Shown here piece by piece: positions 1-7,067 of a stretch of DNA of 62,956 nucleotides. Origin of the DNA: Candidatus Babeliales bacterium. Lineage in GTDB: Bacteria; Babelota; Babeliae; Babelales; JABDEC01. Numbering within the stretch: the first letter of the stretch is position 1; the number at the start of each line of letters is the position of its first letter. The notes below the pieces were generated by a model. The model was not told the DNA's origin. It was given only the letters and a program-made list of their open reading frames with translations, and ran no database searches. The DNA lies in contig JARLHJ010000041.1 of NCBI GenBank assembly GCA_031292305.1, forward strand, positions 1 through 62,956, in the 5' to 3' direction. The position numbers were made by a program, and so were the translations under genes.

Positions 1-228
1 TCAGATATAAGTGATGCAACAGTAATCTTTATGTGCTCAACATGCTTTCCAGAAGAGCTAATGAATTCACTTACAAAAAAATTATCTTCATTAAAACCTG
101 GATTAAAATTATTAACTTTAAAAGATTTAACAAACCCAGAACTTCATAATTTTAAATTAATTAAAGAATATACTTTGCCAATGACATGGAGCACTGGCTC
201 ATCTGTATATTTATATGAACTAAAATAA
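1..228 (+). CDS. C-terminal part of a class I methyltransferase (DOT1-like), partial
   Basis: The frame is open from the first base, so this is the 3' end of a longer gene. The visible 75 residues contain VIFMCSTCF, then LKPGLKLLTL and MTWSTGSSVYLYEL. These match the last strands of the SAM-binding fold in DOT1-like methyltransferases, where the product 'in water' strand is followed by a K-P-G turn and a final W-S pair. The SAM-binding motifs and any signal peptide lie outside the window. A strong bidirectional hairpin follows the stop. Family level is moderately supported; the substrate is unknown. Confidence 0.5.
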   Translation, partial: SDISDATVIFMCSTCFPEELMNSLTKKLSSLKPGLKLLTLKDLTNPELHNFKLIKEYTLPMTWSTGSSVYLYELK

Positions 229-251
229 TTATATTTTTTATTACAAAACAA

Positions 252-295
252 AATCAGCAGTTTTAAAATCGCATTTGATTTTAAAACTGCTGATT
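252..295. terminator. Bidirectional intrinsic terminator
   Basis: A perfect 19-bp inverted repeat (252-270 and 277-295) with a 6-nt loop lies between two convergent genes. A/T-rich tracts on both sides make it suitable for terminating both transcripts. Confidence 0.8.
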
Positions 296-307
296 ATTTA
301 TTTTAAA

Positions 308-1615
308 TTAATCTAAAGCTAAATTCAAGAATTGGTCATCTAAGCCTTTTACTCGACTAAATAACTCTTTGCCACCTTCAGTTGTTTGCATATTTGCACA
401 ATCTGATAAAGATATACCATCATTATTTTTTACTTGTGTTGAATTATTTCTTCTTAGATTAATAATTCTAAAAGTATTAGATGGAGAACTTGGAGTATTT
501 TTAGGAGAACTAACTCTTAGTTTTTCCGGAGTAACATGCGGAGTTACAAAAGATGAACCTGCATCAGTTTGTGTTGTAATAACACTTGCATTAACATCTT
601 CTTGATTGGTCATACAACCAACATCTGCAGTTTTTATTTCATTACTTGGTATATAAAGTAATTTCCCAGAAGTATTATTATCAAAATTAATATCATCTAA
701 TTCTTCATCTGAAAGTGTGTCATCAGTTTGAATTTCCATACACTTAACATCTGACTGACTTGTTACGCTATTTTGTGTTTTAGCCAGTTGTTGTAATATA
801 TAAAGCCCGCAACCAAATACAGATATCAAAAATGTTGATTTATAGTCAGTTAAAAATTGCCATGGATCAACTGGAACAACATCACTAATATTTATAAGAG
901 CATTTAAATTTTGAAGACATGCATTAACTGCTGAATTAACATTAGGTATGCTATAATTATAAGGCTGTGTAGGATATCCTAGACTCAGAACATCATTCAA
1001 ATCAATAAGACAATTGTTTAATATAATGTTGTAATCATCTGCAACAGTATTGTTTGCAGATATACTAGAAGAATCTGCAACATCATAAGGTTCAAAAGTA
1101 GGAGCTGGAACTTCCTGACCAAATGTATCAAAAGTACATAACCATTTTACCAGGAATGACATTCCTAACAAAATGAATATTAATATTTTAGGGTCTAACT
1201 TTTTATGCATTAATTTTTTATGTATTCCGTATTGTGTTATACCCTTACCTGTTTCAATCTGAGACATAACAACTACAGGACCCCCCACATCAATTTTTGA
1301 TGCAATCATTTGCATACCTAATAAACCAATAACCATAACGCCTTTAGCGTTTTTTACTATTAATTTATTACCTTTTTTAATTACATATTTATCTAGCAAT
1401 TTATATAGCTTTAAATGTTCAATTTTTTTAGCTAATCGTTTTAAACAGCCAGAACAATTTTTTGATTGTGATAAATCTTTAAATTTTGTAGGTATAATTA
1501 TTTGTTCAGTTGGCATATCAATAGCTACTGCTTCTTTTCTTTCTTCTATGTCTATATCTGCCGCAAAACTAAAACCAATAATCGATGTTAACAGGAATAA
1601 TATTTTTAATTTCAT
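308..1615 (-). CDS. Exported membrane protein, paralogue of the upstream gene
   Basis: Not a recognised family. The N-terminus is a Sec signal peptide ending near SFAA (residue 19). Hydrophobic segments lie near residues 92-106, 143-160 and 260-277, followed by a long polar, low-complexity tail rich in T, S and N. The block around 90-150 (N-A-K-G, then T-Q-Y, then K-K) resembles the corresponding block of the gene just upstream (N-R-E-G, then A-Q-Y, then K-R), and both carry an IPTK[FY]K motif, so the two are probably old duplicates. A consensus AGGAGG site precedes the ATG, and the 26-bp gap indicates one transcript with the upstream gene. Confidence 0.7.
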   Translation of the reverse strand: MKLKILFLLTSIIGFSFAADIDIEERKEAVAIDMPTEQIIIPTKFKDLSQSKNCSGCLKRLAKKIEHLKLYKLLDKYVIKKGNKLIVKNAKGVMVIGLLGMQMIASKIDVGGPVVVMSQIETGKGITQYGIHKKLMHKKLDPKILIFILLGMSFLVKWLCTFDTFGQEVPAPTFEPYDVADSSSISANNTVADDYNIILNNCLIDLNDVLSLGYPTQPYNYSIPNVNSAVNACLQNLNALINISDVVPVDPWQFLTDYKSTFLISVFGCGLYILQQLAKTQNSVTSQSDVKCMEIQTDDTLSDEELDDINFDNNTSGKLLYIPSNEIKTADVGCMTNQEDVNASVITTQTDAGSSFVTPHVTPEKLRVSSPKNTPSSPSNTFRIINLRRNNSTQVKNNDGISLSDCANMQTTEGGKELFSRVKGLDDQFLNLALD

Positions 1616-1641
1616 TTTAACCTCCTTATTTAAAAACTCGT

Positions 1642-2376
1642 TTAATCCACTTCCTCAATTGATACATTTTGCTTTTTATATTTGGTTGGGATAATTTCAA
1701 CCCCTTCTAATTCAATTTCTTTTCCATGTTTATTTTTACCAATCATTTTTCTAAATAGATTATCGGCAAAAAACCTTATGAAAGAATAAAGAGCTGCAAT
1801 ATCACAAACTGTTGATAATCCTGTATAAAAATTCCATTTTAATGAAGCAAGATAAATGCCTTCAGACATTCCTTCTAAAACCCCTGCCATTAACAAAAGA
1901 TTCATTCTTTTATATGCACAATATTGCGCAATACTTAAACCCGCAAATTTCTGTGCCGAAAAAGTCAAAGGACTTACTTCTGCATAATAATAGTGTAATA
2001 ATAAAACTGTGATTAATGAGCAAAGTAAAATAATACCTTCTCTATTTTTTCTAAATCCATTTTCTAAAAATTTAACAGTTTCTGACTTACTTACCTTGGA
2101 TAATATAATTTTTATCTGCTCTTCAATAATACTTATGCGCGATAAGTCTCTTTGTGAATATTCATAATGCCCATTATTATTAACCGGGACTACAGAATTA
2201 TTACTATGTTTTAAATTAGTACTTGGGCTTGGCACCATATAAAGGTGTTCTTCAAACGGATCAACTTGTAATCCCACGTCTGGAGTAACCAAAGAAGACA
2301 TTTGAATATTATCCATACCCATACAACTAGAAAATATAATTAAAAAAGCTCCTAAATATCTTAATTTCTTTATCAT
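1642..2376 (-). CDS. Exported membrane protein, first gene of a two-gene operon
   Basis: Unknown family. A signal peptide (residues 1-20, ending SSCMG) precedes a polar N-terminal region, then hydrophobic stretches at about 114-130, 159-178 and 186-204. The central part resembles the downstream gene at 308-1615. The start is fixed by a strong GGAGG site 7-8 nt upstream. A sigma70-type promoter lies about 70 bp upstream. Likely a membrane-anchored envelope protein; function cannot be inferred. Confidence 0.7.
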   Translation of the reverse strand: MIKKLRYLGAFLIIFSSCMGMDNIQMSSLVTPDVGLQVDPFEEHLYMVPSPSTNLKHSNNSVVPVNNNGHYEYSQRDLSRISIIEEQIKIILSKVSKSETVKFLENGFRKNREGIILLCSLITVLLLHYYYAEVSPLTFSAQKFAGLSIAQYCAYKRMNLLLMAGVLEGMSEGIYLASLKWNFYTGLSTVCDIAALYSFIRFFADNLFRKMIGKNKHGKEIELEGVEIIPTKYKKQNVSIEEVD

Positions 2377-2443
2377 AACTCCTCCTTTTAATGGTTAAAC
2401 TTTTAACTATGTTAATTCATACTATGAAATATAAGCTTATTTT

Positions 2444-2471
2444 ATCGTATCAAATATTGCATATTTGTCAA
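2444..2471 (-). promoter_or_regulatory. Sigma70-type promoter for the 2376-308 operon
   Basis: On the minus strand TTGACA (2471-2466) is followed after 16 bp by TACGAT (2449-2444). Initiation near 2437 would leave a leader of about 60 nt before the GGAGG and ATG. Confidence 0.55.
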
Positions 2472-2518
2472 TAATTAAGCTAGTTTTAACTAAACATCTT
2501 GCTATAATAAACTTTTTG

Positions 2519-2535
2519 AACCTGGAAACCAGGTT
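2519..2535. other. Small perfect hairpin in the intergenic region
   Basis: AACCTGG and CCAGGTT are separated by AAA. No T-run follows on either strand, so it is not an obvious terminator. It could be an operator or part of a 5' leader for the small gene at 2663. Confidence 0.3.
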
Positions 2536-2662
2536 ATACAGCGATTTTTATTGCAATTTCTTACATATTTTTTATATAATAATTATATATCTGAAATAAT
2601 CATTTATTAGAGTAAGATTAGGTGTATAGTGTGGATATTTTATCTAAAGAAAGGAACAAAAA

Positions 2663-2833
2663 ATGAAAAAAATATTAATGATCCTAAGTTTTTTATTAGT
2701 TTTCTCAGCTCAGGCTCTTATAAAGAAACCTTCTACTACTTCTAGTGGTAACAAAGGGAATGTTTATTTTTCTAGCAATCCAGGTATTTGGTCTGAACTA
2801 GAGACTGAAGTAGAAGAAATTTTAGGCTACTAA
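2663..2833 (+). CDS. 56-aa secreted peptide
   Basis: Short gene: an ATG preceded by AAAGGAAC, a clean signal peptide MKKILMILSFLLVFSAQA, then a mature part of about 38 residues with SSNPGIWSELETEVEE and a final GY. An intrinsic terminator follows 27 bp after the stop, so this is a complete monocistronic unit. The function is unknown. The ribosome-binding site, the signal peptide and the dedicated terminator together argue for a real gene. Confidence 0.6.
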   Translation: MKKILMILSFLLVFSAQALIKKPSTTSSGNKGNVYFSSNPGIWSELETEVEEILGY

Positions 2834-2860
2834 GCTTAAACCTTAAATAGTTCAATTTTA

Positions 2861-2898
2861 ACAGTAAGCCACGTTTAAAAGTGGCTTACTGTTATTTT
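2861..2898 (+). terminator. Intrinsic terminator of the 56-aa gene
   Basis: A 12-bp perfect stem (2861-2872 and 2881-2892) with an 8-nt loop is followed by TATTTTTA. Confidence 0.8.
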
Positions 2899-3230
2899 TA
2901 AGAGAAAACCTCTTACCTAGGACGTGTCCTCCATAGCCTTCAGGCGACTGCTGGAAACTTACCAAGACTGAAAAGGCCTGGAAAATCGTAATTGGAAAGC
3001 GTTTTATCCCTCAAATTTGCTTTGTAACTGAACTCCAGGACAGATTCTTTATTCCAGAGCAATGCTCTCATTAAAATGTATATTTGGTAGCCTTAAATTT
3101 TACAAAGATTGTCAATTTGTGATTTCTATTTGAGATTACATAAAAGAAGTGTTTTCTAGATGTGCAGCCACCTTTTTGCAAATAAATTCAATTAAGCTAA
3201 ACTAATAAATAGTTAATCTTTTATATCGAA
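2899..3230. other. Gene-free stretch with a palindrome remnant
   Basis: No ORF is supported here. Bases 2920-3070 are visibly richer in G and C than the surroundings. They contain a TCCTCC...CAGGCGACTGCTGGA block that recalls the CTTCGC/GAGGACG palindromes near 61.4-61.6 kb, plus CCTGGA (near 2975) and TCCAGG (near 3035), which could pair. This could be a decayed repeat or a structured RNA; neither is demonstrated. Confidence 0.3.
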
Positions 3231-3242
3231 ATGGAGCTATTT

Positions 3243-3995
3243 ATGAAATTCATTAAACTTATTGTTTTCGCAATATCATTATTCCTTGCTAATAACTTCT
3301 CTGAACTTTCTGGTATAGCCCATTATAAATCTATACCTCTTGATTACATCACAACCAAAAATTTAGACGATGAAAGCAATAAAGAAAACAGCATATCTTT
3401 TGAATATAAAATATTTAACAAATATGATTGTAAAAAATACTTGGGCCGCGAAGCAGTTATCAAAAATGGTTATTGCCCAATTCAGATTAAATTGACTAAT
3501 AATAGCAATAGATATCTAAGATTTTCTCTAGCAGATTTTAGCTTTCCATGCGTAGCGTATCATGAAGTTGCTGACAAAGTAGAATTCAGTACAGCCAAAA
3601 GACTTGTCGGTTGGGGCATAGGAACACTATTTATTCCTTTTCTAATAATTCCATTTATTATAGAAGCAGTTGAATCTCCAAAAGCAAACCACAGACTTGA
3701 GGAAGATTTTGCAAGAAAAGCTCTAACTGACCAAGTACTTAGACCAAATGATTCAGTAAATGGTGTAATATTTGTAGCAAAACAACATTTCACTCCTAGT
3801 TTTTCATTTACTCTTTCTGATGAAAAAAATGGTAATAAATATAAATTATCTACAACAAATAATACTCTAGATATTAAGTCGTCAACAAAAAAATCTAATA
3901 GCAAACCTATTGAAGAAGAAGAAAAAGACGAAGATTCAGAAATAGAAAAAAACTTTGAGCCAAGTTATAGCCGTAGGATTATTTTGGTAAAGTAG
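3243..3995 (+). CDS. Exported protein of unknown function with a C-terminal acidic tail
   Basis: The second ATG (3243) is chosen over the one at 3231 because GGAG sits 7 nt before it and the protein then starts with a signal peptide (MKFIKLIVFAISLFLANN). A second hydrophobic helix, GWGIGTLFIPFLIIPFIIE, lies near residues 124-142. Around it are beta-rich segments, including the pattern YCPIQIKLTNNSNRYLRFSL, which suggests an immunoglobulin-like fold. The tail is a run of E and D. The last 17 bp overlap the convergent carbonic anhydrase gene. No family was recognised. Confidence 0.65.
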   Translation: MKFIKLIVFAISLFLANNFSELSGIAHYKSIPLDYITTKNLDDESNKENSISFEYKIFNKYDCKKYLGREAVIKNGYCPIQIKLTNNSNRYLRFSLADFSFPCVAYHEVADKVEFSTAKRLVGWGIGTLFIPFLIIPFIIEAVESPKANHRLEEDFARKALTDQVLRPNDSVNGVIFVAKQHFTPSFSFTLSDEKNGNKYKLSTTNNTLDIKSSTKKSNSKPIEEEEKDEDSEIEKNFEPSYSRRIILVK

Positions 3996-4635
3996 CTACT
4001 ACACCAGTAGATACATTATATTCGGCTTTTATTAATTTAATCTTGCCTGTTTTAACGGCCTTCTTAATATGCTTAGACTTTAATAAAAGTTGTTGAGCAG
4101 CATAATTAATATTAGCTTTAGTTGCAAGCTCAAGAGCATTTGTAGAGTTAATATCAATACGAACCGCTTTGATAGCCTTTTCAATAGGCAAAAGAACTGC
4201 ATTTAAATGATTTTTATTTGCCGGCACTACAACTTTACCTTTATTAGTTTTTAATCTTTTAAGAGCACCAATAACAGCGCCACAATTTGTATGCCCCATT
4301 ACAATTAACGTTGTTGATTTAAAATGTGTTACTGCATATTCAATAGTATCTATTACCACATCATCTACCACATTGCCTGCTACCCTTACAGTGAACATTG
4401 TACCAATACCCTGCTGAAAAATAGCCTCTGGCGATACGCGAGAATCTGAACCGGTTAAAACTATACAACACGGCTCTTGGTGGTTTGAATATTTTGCCCT
4501 GCTTTTATTATGAACATTATCTTTTATAAATTTCTTATTACCCTGCAAAAGAGTTTCCCAAGGAGTTGAAGGCAATACTTTTCCAAAAATGATGCTAATA
4601 CAAGCCAATATCTTAAATAATTTAATCTTAAGCAT
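3979..4635 (-). CDS. Exported beta-class carbonic anhydrase-like protein lacking one zinc cysteine
   Basis: After a signal peptide (about residues 1-22) the protein follows the beta-carbonic anhydrase pattern: TGSDSRVSPE (61-70), FTVRVAGNVV (81-90), VMGHTNCGAV (112-121) and a C-terminal STGVV. In active enzymes zinc is bound by Cys, His and Cys. Here His115 and Cys118 are present, but the Cys of the CSDSR motif is Gly62, while Asp64 and Arg66 remain. Cys56 and Cys57 lie five to six residues earlier. It may therefore be inactive, use another ligand, or bind something else. The family converts CO2 and bicarbonate; export suggests a periplasmic site. Confidence 0.85.
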   Translation of the reverse strand: MLKIKLFKILACISIIFGKVLPSTPWETLLQGNKKFIKDNVHNKSRAKYSNHQEPCCIVLTGSDSRVSPEAIFQQGIGTMFTVRVAGNVVDDVVIDTIEYAVTHFKSTTLIVMGHTNCGAVIGALKRLKTNKGKVVVPANKNHLNAVLLPIEKAIKAVRIDINSTNALELATKANINYAAQQLLLKSKHIKKAVKTGKIKLIKAEYNVSTGVVATLPK

Positions 4636-4711
4636 TATATGTCTTTCTTTAATAAGTTATGCTTAAAACCTAAAAAACCTAGGCTTTACTTGTCAATGTT
4701 TGCTTAAGAAA

Positions 4712-5596
4712 CTAATCTAAAAAAATACTACGATTAAAATCAAATAATTCCTTATCAATATAGTCGCAATTTAAAGAATCGCATTTATTTGCAAGTAATT
4801 CTGAATTATTTTGGACTTCTAATCGCCAAGAAAGATCGCTAAATGCAATTTCAGGTGAAACAATATTCCACCCTGCTTGTTTGACCATCTCTAAAATATC
4901 TGCCATACAAAAAGCGTTTAAGTCATTATCTTGGAAGTTTATTGTATGCACAATCTCTTTATTAGTAACAGTTTTATATAAATCTATATAATGCTGTATC
5001 CACCCTTTTAAAAAATCTAAATACAATTTTTTTAACTTATCAAAATCAACGTTTTTCTGCTTTTTTAGAGCTTCTTGCATCCTTTTATTAATTTGCCAAT
5101 CAAAGTTCTTAATTGTGCTATAAGCTTCTTTATACCCCAATTTAGTAAGCACATCTAACGCGCCCATTAGCTTTTCTTGTGAACCGCCAATTTCTGCGTT
5201 ATCACCATAGTCTAAATACGGATATAAAAACCATTTTTGCACTTTACCAAATGTTGATAACAACTCTTCATTTGATATAATTTCTTTTTCAAAATCTGCG
5301 AGCGTTGAAGCACTTAAGCGGGGATGAGACATAGAGTGGTTGCCTACAAATTGCCCATTGGTTAGTAATAGTTTAACTAATGAATCATCTTTTCTATTTT
5401 TGCAATGTTGGCCTACACAAAAGAAAGCAGCTTTTGCATTATGCTGCGTAAAAGCATCTACATATTTTTGCGCTCGTTCTTTAACTGTAAACAATGCTCC
5501 ATTTGGCATTGGAAAGTCATCAAAAGTGATTGCTATGTTTACTGCATTTGTGTTTAGGCAAATAAATGACATACATATTAAATAAAAATTTTTCAT
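4712..5596 (-). CDS. Exported polysaccharide deacetylase (NodB fold)
   Basis: A signal peptide (1-18, ending TNA) is followed directly by the NodB motifs: TFDDFP with the Asp pair at 26-27, and GNHSMSHP with metal His87 and His91. FLYPYLDYGD (123-132) stands where FRxPYG is usual. Family members remove acetyl groups from peptidoglycan, chitin or similar N-acetylated glycans with a D-H-H-bound metal. The last third, after about residue 200, is specific to this protein. It is monocistronic or co-transcribed with the carbonic anhydrase gene 76 bp downstream. Confidence 0.85.
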   Translation of the reverse strand: MKNFYLICMSFICLNTNAVNIAITFDDFPMPNGALFTVKERAQKYVDAFTQHNAKAAFFCVGQHCKNRKDDSLVKLLLTNGQFVGNHSMSHPRLSASTLADFEKEIISNEELLSTFGKVQKWFLYPYLDYGDNAEIGGSQEKLMGALDVLTKLGYKEAYSTIKNFDWQINKRMQEALKKQKNVDFDKLKKLYLDFLKGWIQHYIDLYKTVTNKEIVHTINFQDNDLNAFCMADILEMVKQAGWNIVSPEIAFSDLSWRLEVQNNSELLANKCDSLNCDYIDKELFDFNRSIFLD

Positions 5597-5746
5597 AAAT
5601 TATAAACCTTTATCTTTTAAAACATTTAGAGCATATTAACAGAAAAAAAATCATAAAAACTAGAAATTATAATTACTTTTTAATATTTAATTAATTGGAT
5701 ATATTATTACTAAGTAATTATTTTTATCCTTTTATAGGAATTTAAC

Positions 5747-6262
5747 ATGAATAAGAGATTAAGTTTATTTTTTATATTAATTTACATTTTTAATATAGAA
5801 GCAAGCAATGCTAAAAAAAATATAATATCAAATTCTTCATATGTTATATGCGATAATGAAATTATAAATGGTTCTATTAGTCGTCCATTTATAGGCAAAT
5901 TTTATACTTTTGATGGTAAACTAATAACTTCAATGGCTTTTAAGTCGTGGCTTGAAGAAGAAATTGGAGCAACAGATATGCTTGATCCAAAAGCTCCTAA
6001 GCCGCAACCTGCAAAATTTAAAATAATATATTATACGCCGGATAAATGGAAAGTAACTCCTAAGTATTACGTAATATTTTTTGATATAAACGATAATATG
6101 ATTAATAATTTTCCATATAATGGTAATAACCCATATGCAAGTAAAAATTATCTAGCTGCATGTAGAACACCAGGTTGGCATGGAAAACATAGATTTGATG
6201 AGATATTTGATCTTAGTATAATTACTCAAGAAATTGAAAAACCTTGGTATAAAATTTGGTAA
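5747..6262 (+). CDS. Secreted protein of unknown function
   Basis: A signal peptide (MNKRLSLFFILIYIFNIEAS) precedes a compact mature domain of about 150 residues with two Cys and many aromatic residues (FKIIYYTPDKWKVTPKYYVI, then TPGWHGKHRFDE). AGGA sits upstream of the ATG. It ends 4 bp before the convergent candidate immunity gene. No family was recognised. Confidence 0.65.
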   Translation: MNKRLSLFFILIYIFNIEASNAKKNIISNSSYVICDNEIINGSISRPFIGKFYTFDGKLITSMAFKSWLEEEIGATDMLDPKAPKPQPAKFKIIYYTPDKWKVTPKYYVIFFDINDNMINNFPYNGNNPYASKNYLAACRTPGWHGKHRFDEIFDLSIITQEIEKPWYKIW

Positions 6263-6265
6263 TAA

Positions 6266-7057
6266 TTAAATAATTTCATAATCTACAGTTACATTGCCAT
6301 CTTGATATGTAATTATTATTTTTTTTAGATCTAAAATCGAGCATAGTTTTGCAATCTCTTTATATTTATCGATTAAATAAACTATTGTATCTCTTTTTAA
6401 TAAAATTCCAGAATCTTCGTATCCGTCTGAATCCGATATCAATGCCTCATCTTTATTTAAAATATTAATACTTACATGTTGTAAAGAAATTTCAGATCCA
6501 GTTTGCCATACGCTAAATTTATCTTGATAATACATATCTAATACTAGCGCTTCTTGTATTAAGTGATCAATAAGATACATCTTATTATTATTGGAATTGG
6601 AAAATACAATCCCATAATTAGGCTCAAATTTTTTGCGAACTGAAGTATAACAATCTTTTTTATCTAATTTTTCCTCTTCTTTTATACACTCATTTATATT
6701 ATCAAATTTCTTTAAGGCAAATTTATAACCATCAAAATACAATCCCAGTGTTTTAACAAATACAAACTGTTCTTTGTTCCATTGATCAAATAAATTAAAC
6801 AATTCATTTGGATTTAACACAATGCGATTTTGTTGATCTACAATTTTCATAGAATATCTACTATAAACTTCTACTAATAGATGCTGGAATCTAAATTCTT
6901 TATTAATAAAAATACGTGGCGGTATATTTTCTACAATAGACTTTATTTGATTAACAAACTCTTCATTTTTAATAATTAAGTAAATACTTTCTAAAATAGG
7001 AAAATTGGTCTTGCAAGATTGAATTTGATTTTGATCACAAAAAAGTAAATAAAACAT
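6266..7057 (-). CDS. Candidate immunity protein for the upstream EndoU toxin
   Basis: A 263-aa protein without a convincing signal peptide, starting 10 bp after the stop of the 954-aa EndoU-type toxin and on the same strand. Its GAGG ribosome site lies in that gap. It has mixed alpha/beta character with acidic stretches (DEALISDSDGYEDSG) and no recognised domain. The immunity role is inferred from position only: polymorphic toxins are regularly followed by a cognate cytosolic inhibitor. It could also be an unrelated neighbour. Confidence 0.6.
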   Translation of the reverse strand: MFYLLFCDQNQIQSCKTNFPILESIYLIIKNEEFVNQIKSIVENIPPRIFINKEFRFQHLLVEVYSRYSMKIVDQQNRIVLNPNELFNLFDQWNKEQFVFVKTLGLYFDGYKFALKKFDNINECIKEEEKLDKKDCYTSVRKKFEPNYGIVFSNSNNNKMYLIDHLIQEALVLDMYYQDKFSVWQTGSEISLQHVSINILNKDEALISDSDGYEDSGILLKRDTIVYLIDKYKEIAKLCSILDLKKIIITYQDGNVTVDYEII

Positions 7058-7067
7058 TATACCTCTA

